DNA of 64,000 nucleotides. Origin: Paenibacillus plantarum. GTDB lineage: Bacteria; Bacillota; Bacilli; Paenibacillales; NBRC-103111. Below are positions 19,294 to 27,538 of this stretch, piece by piece. The notes beneath the pieces were generated by a model. That model had not been told where the DNA came from and did not search any database. It saw nothing but the letters and a program-made list of their open reading frames with translations. A program made the position numbers and the translations under genes. The stretch lies in contig NZ_WHNY01000004.1 in assembly GCF_013141695.1 (NCBI RefSeq), positions 248,001 through 312,000 on the forward strand. The letters run 5' to 3'. Positions within the stretch are counted from its first letter, which is position 1. Each line of letters begins with the position of its first letter.

Positions 19294-20160
19294 TCATTCC
19301 TTAACCGCTCCTAGCGTAACCCCTTGCACGAAATACCTCTGAAAGAACGGGTATATGAGCATGACTGGAATGGTGGAAATCATAATCGTCGCCATCTTGA
19401 TCGATTGACCGAGCAGAAACGGGCTGTCACCTCCAGATTGAAAGGCGGCCTCGTTATCAATGAGCATGGACCGCAAAAATAACTGGAGCGGCCATATTTC
19501 CTTATCCGTCACATACATGACCGCTGTGAAAAATTCGTTCCATTTCGATACCGCATAAAACAAGGATATGGTAGCGATGGCTGGCATCGACAGTGGGACG
19601 ATAATTCGCAGCAATATACCGAAATCATTGCAGCCGTCGATGCGCGCAGACTCTTCCAAGCTTTCCGGAACGGATGAGAAGAAACTGCGCATGAGAATCA
19701 AATTATACGTCTGAATCGCTGCGGGAATCATCATTGCCCACATCGAATTGATGATTCCGAGCTGTTTGACTACCAGATAATTTGGAATGATGCCTCCGCC
19801 GAACATCATCGTGAATACGATCGCGAACATGATGATACGTCCGCCTGGCAACTCCTTCTTGGAGAGTGCGTAAGCGGCCAATAGGGTCGCTATCATGCTG
19901 ATCAATGTTCCGAGTACAGTAACGATGACACTCACTTTGTACGAAACCCACAACTGCTTCAAACCGAGAATATAGGTGTACGCTTCGAATGTAATTGTTT
20001 GTGGATAGAGATGGATGCTTGATGACAGACTTTCTTGAATGGGCGTGATCGAGACGATGAGCGAGTCCCAGAACGGGTACAGCGTCAACAGCGTGATCAA
20101 CACCAGAAATATAACATTCGCTGCGTCGAATAACTTTCCGCCGAAACTGCCGCGAACCAT
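19294..20160 (-). CDS. CUT1 carbohydrate ABC permease, YtcP type, locus B
   Basis: A 288-residue membrane protein with six helices, coupling loop EESARIDGCNDFGILLRIIV and the family end PFFQRYFVQGVTLGAVKE. ATG at 20160 is chosen for AAAGGAGG 8 bases upstream; 14 codons of open frame before it lack a ribosome binding site. It is the second permease of the locus B importer, 22 bases after the first permease gene. Confidence 0.93.
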   Translation of the reverse strand: MVRGSFGGKLFDAANVIFLVLITLLTLYPFWDSLIVSITPIQESLSSSIHLYPQTITFEAYTYILGLKQLWVSYKVSVIVTVLGTLISMIATLLAAYALSKKELPGGRIIMFAIVFTMMFGGGIIPNYLVVKQLGIINSMWAMMIPAAIQTYNLILMRSFFSSVPESLEESARIDGCNDFGILLRIIVPLSMPAIATISLFYAVSKWNEFFTAVMYVTDKEIWPLQLFLRSMLIDNEAAFQSGGDSPFLLGQSIKMATIMISTIPVMLIYPFFQRYFVQGVTLGAVKE

Positions 20161-20182
20161 GCTGCATTCCTCCTTTGCCGTT

Positions 20183-21139
20183 TTAGTAAATACCTTGCTC
20201 ACCCATCATACGGGCCAGCCGATTCGCGATAATAAGCAGCAAAAAGTTAATCGCCGATTTGAACAAGCCGACTGCTGCGGCCAGGCTAAACCGTCCTTCG
20301 GTCAACCCGATCCTGTACACATAGGTGTCGATAATATCGGATGTTTGATAGACGCCAGGATGGTACAACACGAAAATCTGTTCGAAACCCGCCTCCATCA
20401 GATGGCCAATCCGCAAAATCAATAAAATGATGATCGTGCTGCGAATACACGGCAACGTAATATGCCAGATACGCCTCCACCGGTTGGCGCCATCCATTAC
20501 CGCAGCCTCATACAACTGCGGATTGACTCCGGCGAGAGCAGCCATATAAATGATTGTGCTCCAACCGAACTCCTTCCAGATCATCGACCAGACGAGTGTG
20601 CTGCGGAAATAGCTTTCATCGGTCAGGAAGCCTACCGGCTCGCCCCCAAACGAGCGAATCGCGTTGTTGACGACACCGCTGTCGGTCGATAGCAGATTAA
20701 TCAACAGCCCACCGAGGATGACCCAGGAAATGAAGTGAGGCAAGTAAATAACCGTTTGTACCGTGCGCTTGAATGCAATCTTGCGAACTTCATTCATCAA
20801 TACCGCCACAAACAAAGGCAACGGAAAACCGAAAACAAGCCTATATAAGCTGATGACGATTGTGTTCCAAAACACTTGCCAAAACTTGTCGAGCGCGAAC
20901 AACGTTTCGAAGTGCTTAAACCCTACCCATGGACTCCCAATAATCCCCTTCGTAATGCTGAATTGCTTAAACGCAATTAGAGCTCCATACATCGGGTAAT
21001 AATGGAAGACACCGTAATAAACAATCGCAGGCAAAAGCATCAAATAAATATAACGGTTGGATGCGATGCGTTTCCACAACAATCGTCTCCGTATATCGAG
21101 TTTCGGCCCCGACGTGGTCGATGGAACAGCCATGGACAA
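20183..21139 (-). CDS. CUT1 carbohydrate ABC permease, LplB type, locus B
   Basis: A permease of 318 residues with LplB hallmarks (VIYLPHFISWVILGG; coupling loop EAAVMDGANRWRRIWHITLP; PGVYQTSDIIDTYVYRIGL). Two starts are possible: TTG at 21139, 4 bases after AAAGGGGG, or ATG at 21133, 10 bases after it. A good sigma-A promoter lies upstream at 21241-21269, so the operon has its own transcription start after the regulator gene. Confidence 0.92.
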   Translation of the reverse strand: MSMAVPSTTSGPKLDIRRRLLWKRIASNRYIYLMLLPAIVYYGVFHYYPMYGALIAFKQFSITKGIIGSPWVGFKHFETLFALDKFWQVFWNTIVISLYRLVFGFPLPLFVAVLMNEVRKIAFKRTVQTVIYLPHFISWVILGGLLINLLSTDSGVVNNAIRSFGGEPVGFLTDESYFRSTLVWSMIWKEFGWSTIIYMAALAGVNPQLYEAAVMDGANRWRRIWHITLPCIRSTIIILLILRIGHLMEAGFEQIFVLYHPGVYQTSDIIDTYVYRIGLTEGRFSLAAAVGLFKSAINFLLLIIANRLARMMGEQGIY

Positions 21140-21240
21140 AATTCCCCCTTTCCTTATGCTTGTTATCTGTAGCTCAAGTAAGCACTTTCAGCATAAAGTG
21201 GAGGGGGAAGTGTCCTCAAGATTCAATTGTTGATAACGGT

Positions 21241-21269
21241 TTCATAATGTCATTTGCGTTAGGTGTCAA
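21241..21269 (-). promoter_or_regulatory. Sigma-A promoter of the locus B transporter operon
   Basis: On the minus strand, TTGACA (21264-21269) is followed after exactly 17 bases by TATGAA (21241-21246). The -35 box is perfect and the -10 box matches 4 of 6. It lies about 100 bases before the permease start, in the gap after the membrane-anchored AraC regulator, which is well placed to act here. Confidence 0.7.
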
Positions 21270-21284
21270 TTCATCGGATTAGAT

Positions 21285-23612
21285 TCATTCGTTCGTATTT
21301 AGGCTCTCAAGACGGTCCAATACCTCCCCATTCCGGTACTCTGTTGGCGTCAAACCTGTCATTTTTTTGAATGTGCGAATTAAATTTTGCTTTTGTCCGA
21401 ACCCCGTCGCTTCGGCGATATCGTTAATATTACGGTCCGTCTCTTTCAATAGCCGGCACGCTTCACGGAAACGCGTCTCCGTCAAATAATCGATAAACGT
21501 CGATCCCGTCATTTCCTTAAACAGCTTCGATAAATATTGACTGTTCATGTATGCCATGTCGGCCAGCAGCTGAAGACCGAGAGGCTCTCGGTAGTGATCG
21601 CGAATATAGGCCGCCAATTTAGCGATCACTTCTGCGTTTTTATTGTCACGCCTATGCTCTATGTCGCCAGCGATACTAGTCAGGATACGGTCCAGCCAAA
21701 GAGTGATTTCTTCTAAATTTTGAAGCTTAGCGAATTCGTGGTGCCATCGGTTTACTTGCTCGACCGTTTCTTCTCCGGATATGGCAAGCTCTACCCGTAC
21801 TGTCACGAGAGCGTTCAGCAAGTGGAGCAATATCATGTTTTTGTAGGAGAGGCCGAAATGGCCGTCATGTTCGAGCTGGTTGATGATGCTGTCCTTCGTT
21901 TCTTTCACTTTATCTAAATGGCCAGATTTCAGATCGCCGACAAGTTTGTCTACTTGCTGACGGTACGCGATAAACTGGTTCCGATTAGCACGGTTGACAT
22001 CTAGATCGTGAATCGACAAGATGCTTCCGATCCCGGCAATCCTTTCGTGCAAAAGCGCTTCGGTTGCTTCGTTGTAGGAAAGTGGTATTTCCGTAATAAG
22101 CTCGTAATTACCGCCTATTCCGAATGTAACGACGACGCCTTCGAGTGTCGAGGTCACCTCGTTTTTGATCCGGAAAGCGAGTTCCTTCGCCTTGTCGATT
22201 GCTGGGTTAGCCGAATCCCAATGTCCCGTGTTGAGAATGATGACATCGTGCTTATGAAACCTGCTGATGTAAGCACCTTTACCATAGAGACCGATAGCAT
22301 CCTCACAAATGGTGCGGATCTGGAAATGAATCAGGTTACGAACCTGCTCGTCAGAAGACCTGAGCATAGGACCATTCAAATGGACCCGCATGGCCATCAC
22401 CAGAAAACCGTGCGGCTCTAGATTAAGGTGATAATAGTTCAATTGCCCGATCATTTCATCCTCGTCGGCCGTTTTGCCTGATAACAGATTTAGAAGTAAA
22501 TGATCCTTCAAAATGAGCTCCTGTCCGCGAAACCTTGTCTTGAACTCCTCGTTTTCGTGATGCAACCGGTCGATCGACTCGCGGATAAATCCGAACTCAT
22601 CCCCGTATTTCGCCTTCGGCAGCGGCTTCTCCATGTAAGAGATGAGAGCTTGCACCATGTTCCGGACCGGCTGGTAATGCCGTCTCGAGACGACTACCAT
22701 CAGCAACATTCCCGCTGCCAAGCTAATTACTGAGATAAGCAGTGTAATCCGAATCACTTCGTTGGAGCGTTTAAATAACTCTCCGTGCGGGTTCAACGTA
22801 ATGTATATCCAGTTGTTAAACGACGAGCTCAGAAACGATACGAACATCTTTTTACCGCCGATTGTTTCCACGAAATATCCTTCTTTATGCTCGCTAATTC
22901 GCTTGATGTCTGCCTGCTTGAACTGTTCGAGCAGCATGCTTTTATCTTTGTAGGACAGCACTTCGCCGTTGCTATTGAGAACCGCGACATTGCCAAGCTT
23001 CCGGTTGTTCGTATTGACTACCGCATTGTAGAGCACGTCCTCTTTGAGATTAATCAGCAAGACACCCTTCTTTTCTACGCTATTGAACGGTACAGTAATT
23101 AAAAAGCTAATGACGTTGTCCCGATCGCCACCTGTCGTCAACATGCTTGCCGCTAACCAGGAAGAGCTGTTCGGACCTTCTACAAAACGATCTAATACCG
23201 ATCGATACGAAAAGTCAGCCATGTCGGTTATGCCCGAGCTCGATATTAGCTTCCGGTTGACGGAACTATATAAATATATGGAGTGTACGTAGTTGGACGA
23301 ATTGATTCGTTCATCGAACAACGCTCCTGTATTTTTCAGAAACCGATATTCTTCTTCCAAATTCCACGGGAGCCAAACTGATTTTTGCACGTCACTGTTC
23401 AAAGCAAGCGTCGTAGCAATTTGTTGGACTTCACCAAGCGACTGATTGACAATTTTGCTCGTCTGCAATAACAATTCATTATTGGCACCGATAACCTCCT
23501 CCTTCAGCATAGCTGTCGTGTACCGGTATACGAGAGCTCCAACAAGACATGTAATCAGAATGACAGCAATTGTCAAATGAAGCAACAAACGGATATAGAT
23601 GGATCGTTTCAC
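21285..23612 (-). CDS. Membrane-anchored AraC-type regulator (Cache-TM-AraC), locus B
   Basis: A 775-residue one-protein sensor-regulator. An N-terminal transmembrane helix (about 8-30), an extracellular Cache-like region (to about 280) and a second helix (about 286-306) are followed by a HAMP-like linker, a middle cytoplasmic region and a C-terminal AraC/XylS DNA-binding domain (PLGLQLLADMAYMNSQYLSK ... TFKKMTGLTPTEYRN). There is no kinase or receiver domain, so the signal passes within one polypeptide. The start is GTG at 23612 with GGGGAGGG upstream. It is followed by its probable target, the locus B permease operon, on the same strand. A near-twin regulator lies at 57614-59938. Confidence 0.92.
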   Translation of the reverse strand: MKRSIYIRLLLHLTIAVILITCLVGALVYRYTTAMLKEEVIGANNELLLQTSKIVNQSLGEVQQIATTLALNSDVQKSVWLPWNLEEEYRFLKNTGALFDERINSSNYVHSIYLYSSVNRKLISSSGITDMADFSYRSVLDRFVEGPNSSSWLAASMLTTGGDRDNVISFLITVPFNSVEKKGVLLINLKEDVLYNAVVNTNNRKLGNVAVLNSNGEVLSYKDKSMLLEQFKQADIKRISEHKEGYFVETIGGKKMFVSFLSSSFNNWIYITLNPHGELFKRSNEVIRITLLISVISLAAGMLLMVVVSRRHYQPVRNMVQALISYMEKPLPKAKYGDEFGFIRESIDRLHHENEEFKTRFRGQELILKDHLLLNLLSGKTADEDEMIGQLNYYHLNLEPHGFLVMAMRVHLNGPMLRSSDEQVRNLIHFQIRTICEDAIGLYGKGAYISRFHKHDVIILNTGHWDSANPAIDKAKELAFRIKNEVTSTLEGVVVTFGIGGNYELITEIPLSYNEATEALLHERIAGIGSILSIHDLDVNRANRNQFIAYRQQVDKLVGDLKSGHLDKVKETKDSIINQLEHDGHFGLSYKNMILLHLLNALVTVRVELAISGEETVEQVNRWHHEFAKLQNLEEITLWLDRILTSIAGDIEHRRDNKNAEVIAKLAAYIRDHYREPLGLQLLADMAYMNSQYLSKLFKEMTGSTFIDYLTETRFREACRLLKETDRNINDIAEATGFGQKQNLIRTFKKMTGLTPTEYRNGEVLDRLESLNTNE

Positions 23613-23792
23613 CGGATGCCCTCCCCCTTTTTGGTAATTTCTATATTTTACCGTGATGGGTATCTTCCGTCCAGATAGAAACTTGAAATGCCTCCTCTGA
23701 TTATCATCGCTTCCACGCCAGAATTAAAAAAAGAATTTCGCTGTAACTCTTCACTTTCTATATCAAACGAAACCATGGCAAGAATCCAATTA
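23613..23792. other. Intergenic region, no gene seen
   Basis: This A/T-rich stretch lies upstream of the locus B regulator and probably holds its promoter, but I find no convincing -35/-10 pair. It is part of a 305-base gap that also contains the terminator and the ABC ATPase remnant listed separately. Confidence 0.5.
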
Positions 23793-23840
23793 AAATAAGC
23801 CAGAACCCCAATTACCCAAGGAGTCCTGGCCTTATTTCAA
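23793..23840 (-). terminator. Terminator after the DeoR operon
   Basis: AAATAAG-CCAG (left arm) pairs with CTGGCCTTATTT (right arm) with one bulged base. The stem ends in A/T pairs, giving a TTATTTT tail on the minus strand. It lies directly downstream of the ABC ATPase remnant, so it may originally have served that gene. Confidence 0.6.
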
Positions 23841-23847
23841 TCTTATT

Positions 23848-23922
23848 CTAAACACTCTCCAACAACCGCCCATCCCTAAAACGTACAACCCGCTTCGCCA
23901 GTATCGCTATCTGATGATCATG
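23848..23922 (-). pseudogene. C-terminal remnant of a MacB/LolD-type ABC transporter ATPase
   Basis: The minus-strand frame ending in TAG at 23848-23850 encodes HDHQIAILAKRVVRFRDGR followed by LLESV. This is the usual extreme C-terminus of MacB/LolD-family ATPases: the H-loop histidine context (THD...), then the A-x-R-V-x-x-x-x-DG-R segment. Walker A, signature and Walker B parts are absent. The upstream end runs straight into the DeoR gene, whose TGA stop at 23918-23920 lies inside the remnant. So the 3' end of the catabolic operon is joined to a truncated ATPase gene. No matching permease gene is nearby. Confidence 0.7.
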
Positions 23923-24685
23923 CATCCGAACATACAAGCAATTGAACTCCGCTTTCTTTTAAAGTCGCATGAAGTTCACCTTCTGGGTACTTGTCTGAAA
24001 TAATGCGATGCACCGCACCTATCTCAGCAAATGAAAACAGATCCCGAACGCCATACTTCGTGTGATCCATCATTACGGTTACTTCAGACGCTTGTTCGAT
24101 AACAAGCCTTTTGATTTCAGCCTCGTGCATATTGGAGTTGCTGAATCCGTGTTTGATGGTGAGACCCGTTGTTCCAATAAATACGCGGTCAAACGCCATT
24201 TTGGCAATCGCTACGGCTGCGACTGGGCCAACGAGTGTCGATGTTTTATCCAGCAGCATGCCTCCCACGACAATGGTCGGAATTTGCTTGCCTTGCAGCT
24301 CGGCTGCAATATTCAATGCATTGGTAACCACAGTGATCGGCATATTCGGTGTTAAATACTTTGCTACTTGAAGTGTCGTTGAACCTCCATCCAGAAAGAT
24401 GGATTCCCCTTCATTAATGAGCTGTGCAGCGCGGAGGCCCATTTTCATTTTTTCTTCCATCATGACGCCTGTACGATCTTGCAGGGCAATATCCTTGCCT
24501 ATGAGGATAGCGCCTCCAAAGGTTCGTCTAAGCAGTCCCATGATCTCAAGCTTCTCTATATCACGACGTATCGTCATTTCAGTGACATCAAACATTTCTT
24601 TCAATTCAGCAATTCGAATCTCACCGTCGAGTGCCATCCGATCTAAGATTTGTTGCTGCCGACCATTAATTTGATTTGTTATCAT
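23918..24685 (-). CDS. DeoR/GlpR-family transcriptional repressor
   Basis: A 255-residue regulator. The N-terminal winged helix-turn-helix (RQQQILDRM ... MFDVTEMTIRRDIEKLE) is the DeoR signature; the C-terminal sugar-phosphate sensor domain shows LDGGSTTLQVAKYL and FIGTTGL. It should repress its own operon until a phosphorylated sugar intermediate accumulates. ATG at 24685 follows GGGGG by 6 bases. It is the last of six genes. Probable operators are the ATAACAT boxes at 29589-29639. The gene's final codons abut the ABC ATPase remnant, so its last few residues may be foreign. Confidence 0.93.
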   Translation of the reverse strand: MITNQINGRQQQILDRMALDGEIRIAELKEMFDVTEMTIRRDIEKLEIMGLLRRTFGGAILIGKDIALQDRTGVMMEEKMKMGLRAAQLINEGESIFLDGGSTTLQVAKYLTPNMPITVVTNALNIAAELQGKQIPTIVVGGMLLDKTSTLVGPVAAVAIAKMAFDRVFIGTTGLTIKHGFSNSNMHEAEIKRLVIEQASEVTVMMDHTKYGVRDLFSFAEIGAVHRIISDKYPEGELHATLKESGVQLLVCSDA

Positions 24686-24731
24686 GAAGAACCCCCGTCA
24701 ATGTTTCTTTTCATCTTATTATCCCAATCAT

Positions 24732-25754
24732 TTAACTGAGGTTCAACCTGATTTCATATTTTACCGTTTCACCTGGCTCCAGAAATACCAAAGTCCCTCG
24801 CTCACGCTCTTCTTTACGACCTCCCACATGACAATTGGCAGGCTCGATACCAAGCACATGCGTCCCGCTACCTGGCATTTTCCATTGGACGAGGTTAGGC
24901 AGTGTTTGTGAAGACCATTGAAGCGTCGCTTGAACCTGCGTTGTCCCACCATGAAGAGGAAAATGAGGATTACTAATGTGCACCAGCGGTTTTTTGGGAG
25001 ACTCATGATAATACACACGTTCTAGATAAGCAGCATCAGGGGCCTGCCACTCACCATAGGCATGGATAGAAGTATCTTGATCACGCGGACTCACTTGATC
25101 ACTATAGAATTGAATGCGTGTCTCTTCCATAAGTAACGGGAATCCAAAGTTAAAATGGTACAAAATCATATGCGGGCAGGACTCGAAACCCATGTTACGA
25201 ACTTCGTCCTTAATCAGAATTGTATTGTCACCAACTCGACTACTGATTTCTCTAGCTAATTGAAGCCTTCCACCAAATATGGATGTCTCGTTGACGAGCC
25301 CTGAAATACACATTTCCATTTCATCTTCCTGCCAAGTGCTTCGCGCACATACTTGTTCTGCTGGTGTATGATGGTAACGTCCATGAAGTCCAAGACGCTC
25401 CCCCTTGTCCTCACAACTAGCCCCTACTTGCATGAGCCCACATGTCATAAGCAGCCCGCCAGATGCTGTCCGAAGCCATTGATTGCCTTCCGCCTCATAG
25501 TATGATGGATGAGCATCTCCATTCGGCGATTGCCAACTAATCGGCACACCATGATACTCAGCCAATGAGATATCTAAACCCTTGGATGGCGTCACGTTAT
25601 AACTTAAGCCTGCACCTGTACGCACCTGAATGTACACCACACCTGCATCTTTACCTTCTATAGCAACGAAGCGTTTGATGCCAGCTATCTGCTCCATCTT
25701 GCCGACTCGCGCTTCTATTTCTCGTCGCGACCATGCTTTTCCATATAGGTCCAT
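24732..25754 (-). CDS. DUF4432 family protein, aldose-epimerase-like
   Basis: This 340-residue cytoplasmic protein shows the galactose-mutarotase-like supersandwich pattern of DUF4432: GLDISLAEYHGVPISWQSPNGD, GGLLMTCGLMQVG, GLHGRYHHTP and a late ILYHFNFGFPLL. Members of this group are found in sugar-catabolic operons and are thought to act as epimerases or mutarotases; catalysis has rarely been shown. It starts 10 bases after the isomerase gene with only a weak ribosome binding site (TAGGTAG), suggesting coupled translation. In this operon it may convert the anomer or epimer fed into the isomerase. Confidence 0.8.
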   Translation of the reverse strand: MDLYGKAWSRREIEARVGKMEQIAGIKRFVAIEGKDAGVVYIQVRTGAGLSYNVTPSKGLDISLAEYHGVPISWQSPNGDAHPSYYEAEGNQWLRTASGGLLMTCGLMQVGASCEDKGERLGLHGRYHHTPAEQVCARSTWQEDEMEMCISGLVNETSIFGGRLQLAREISSRVGDNTILIKDEVRNMGFESCPHMILYHFNFGFPLLMEETRIQFYSDQVSPRDQDTSIHAYGEWQAPDAAYLERVYYHESPKKPLVHISNPHFPLHGGTTQVQATLQWSSQTLPNLVQWKMPGSGTHVLGIEPANCHVGGRKEERERGTLVFLEPGETVKYEIRLNLS

Positions 25755-25764
25755 AGGATTCTAC

Positions 25765-26313
25765 CTACGCATCTTCATGAATAATCGGCATTCGTTGAAT
25801 GTGCAGATCTGTAAAGATATCCAACTCATCCCGACTCGTGCTTGAAAATTCGGAAATGATGGCTCCATCATCGCCAGCTTGAAACCAATGTTTTATCCCA
25901 GGTTCAATGGTATATTGCTCGCCAGGTTGGAGAACGATTTCGTTCATGACGGTATAGGAATCTTCACTGCCTGAAGGTACAATGGCCGCTATCTCTGGCG
26001 TAGGCTCTCCCTCTACGTATAAATAGACAACCCCTGCGCGGCAGCGAAAGGTTTCCATTTTACCTGGTTCGTTCGCGATCTGAGGATGAAGATGTTCGGG
26101 ACAAGTTTGTCGTGGAAAAAGAACTAAGTCTTTGGCACAATATCGGTCGGTATTTATATATGTAATTAGCTCCAGTCCTTGTACCTCAAGCTGTCCCAGT
26201 CCAAAGTCTGCAACTTCAATGCGCGCAATCTCTTCCTCAGTTAATTGAATGCCTGATGATGTCAACATATGTTCAGCCCGCTGCTGAGCTTGCTTAATCT
26301 CACTTCGCTTCAT
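25765..26313 (-). CDS. D-lyxose/D-mannose isomerase family cupin (YdaE-like)
   Basis: A 182-residue cupin with a complete metal site: H74 and H76 in PEHLHP, E87 in GKMETF, and H142 in GIKHWF, as in characterised D-lyxose ketol-isomerases of the E. coli and B. subtilis YdaE groups. These interconvert aldoses and ketoses such as lyxose/xylulose and mannose/fructose. Its ATG overlaps the kinase stop (ATGA, 26310-26313), so translation is coupled. In the operon it should supply a ketose to the PfkB kinase; the actual sugar is unknown. Confidence 0.85.
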   Translation of the reverse strand: MKRSEIKQAQQRAEHMLTSSGIQLTEEEIARIEVADFGLGQLEVQGLELITYINTDRYCAKDLVLFPRQTCPEHLHPQIANEPGKMETFRCRAGVVYLYVEGEPTPEIAAIVPSGSEDSYTVMNEIVLQPGEQYTIEPGIKHWFQAGDDGAIISEFSSTSRDELDIFTDLHIQRMPIIHEDA

Positions 26314-27536
26314 TCGCTTCTCACGCTCTCTTTCGGAGACTTATGATAAGGTCCTATCCAGATCAGATCTTCATGCAAATGCCAATTGACCAGTTTCAAA
26401 CTCGTCGCCCGCTTCTTCCATCCTTTGTTCATTCGGTCTCGGACAGCTGTCCATTCGGGTATGCCGCTAGTAGCATCCGCTTGTTCAACATTGAACGCGC
26501 CTACGCCAACAGCACTCTGCAATGACTCCTTCAATGTTAAGCCCCTTGTCAGACCGAATAGGAAACCTGCAATTGTGCAGTCACCTGCCCCTGTTGTACC
26601 TACAACATCCACTTCATAACAAGTGGAAATGTATTCGCAATTTAGCCAATCATCGAATTGATTCTGCTGGGGTGAACTTAGCCCTATCCGTGCAAATCTC
26701 TTCTCATCTGAGGTTGTTCGTACATATAACCCATGCTCCCCGAGTTTAATGACTACAATCGCCACCCCCATTTGGATGAGTTCAGCGGATAGTTGAGCTA
26801 ATAATACGCCATCAGCATAAGACAACAGGTCGCCATCTGTAGCCGTTTTTTCCATGAGGTCGTAACGCTCTCGGTCGAGCATATAAACAATTTCTTCGAA
26901 GCTTGGTAAAAAAACATCGACATAAGGAAGAGCTTGCGTCAGAATTTCTCGCCAATTCCCCCTTCCAGCAGCTGATTCGGGGTCTGGTTTTGCCATATCA
27001 AGAGAAACCGTCAAGCCACTCGCTTTGACTTTCTTCAATAAGGATACAAGCTCTGCCCCCTCATTCTCGAACATGTTCTTCATGAGAGGTGGATAACCAA
27101 AATGAAACAGCTTTGCTCCTTGCAATTGTTCCTGTTTCAAATCAGAAGCCGCATACGTATCATTTGCACCCGTCGAGTGCAGAAACATCCGATCCATATT
27201 CGGTGGACTAATGACGATGGAATAGGAACTATTAGCCTCCGGCGATACAATCATCCCCTCAACTAAGGAAGGATCCTGCTGCCTCAACAGGGTAAGTATG
27301 GCTTCACCGAAGGGGTCCGCTCCTATCTTCCCCATTAATTTCACCTTACTTCCCAGACGATAAAGCGCAATTCCGGTATTCGAAACTGCACCTCCCGTTG
27401 AAATAACGGCTGGTCCGATATTCACAAGCTTCCCCGGTGATAGCAGGGCAGCCAAGCTCGATTGTTTCTCATCCATCGTTGGAATAATATCCAAGCAAAT
27501 ATGCCCAGCCACGATGACTTCCTCTTTGCCGCTCAC
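26310..27536 (-). CDS. PfkB-family carbohydrate kinase
   Basis: A 408-residue ribokinase-like enzyme. Motifs in order: VAGHICLDIIPTM at the start, the substrate motif GGAVSNTGIALYRLG, and the catalytic DVVGTTGAGDCTIAGF with the base aspartate of GAGD near residue 324. I chose GTG at 27536: GGGAGGA lies 6 bases before it and the start is 2 bases after the stop of the dehydrogenase gene. The frame extends 35 codons further upstream inside that gene, which is not credible. It is somewhat longer than most PfkB kinases (about 310 residues), with an insertion after the GEHGLYV segment. It should phosphorylate the sugar before aldol cleavage. Confidence 0.9.
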   Translation of the reverse strand: MSGKEEVIVAGHICLDIIPTMDEKQSSLAALLSPGKLVNIGPAVISTGGAVSNTGIALYRLGSKVKLMGKIGADPFGEAILTLLRQQDPSLVEGMIVSPEANSSYSIVISPPNMDRMFLHSTGANDTYAASDLKQEQLQGAKLFHFGYPPLMKNMFENEGAELVSLLKKVKASGLTVSLDMAKPDPESAAGRGNWREILTQALPYVDVFLPSFEEIVYMLDRERYDLMEKTATDGDLLSYADGVLLAQLSAELIQMGVAIVVIKLGEHGLYVRTTSDEKRFARIGLSSPQQNQFDDWLNCEYISTCYEVDVVGTTGAGDCTIAGFLFGLTRGLTLKESLQSAVGVGAFNVEQADATSGIPEWTAVRDRMNKGWKKRATSLKLVNWHLHEDLIWIGPYHKSPKESVRSE

Positions 27537-27538
27537 AT

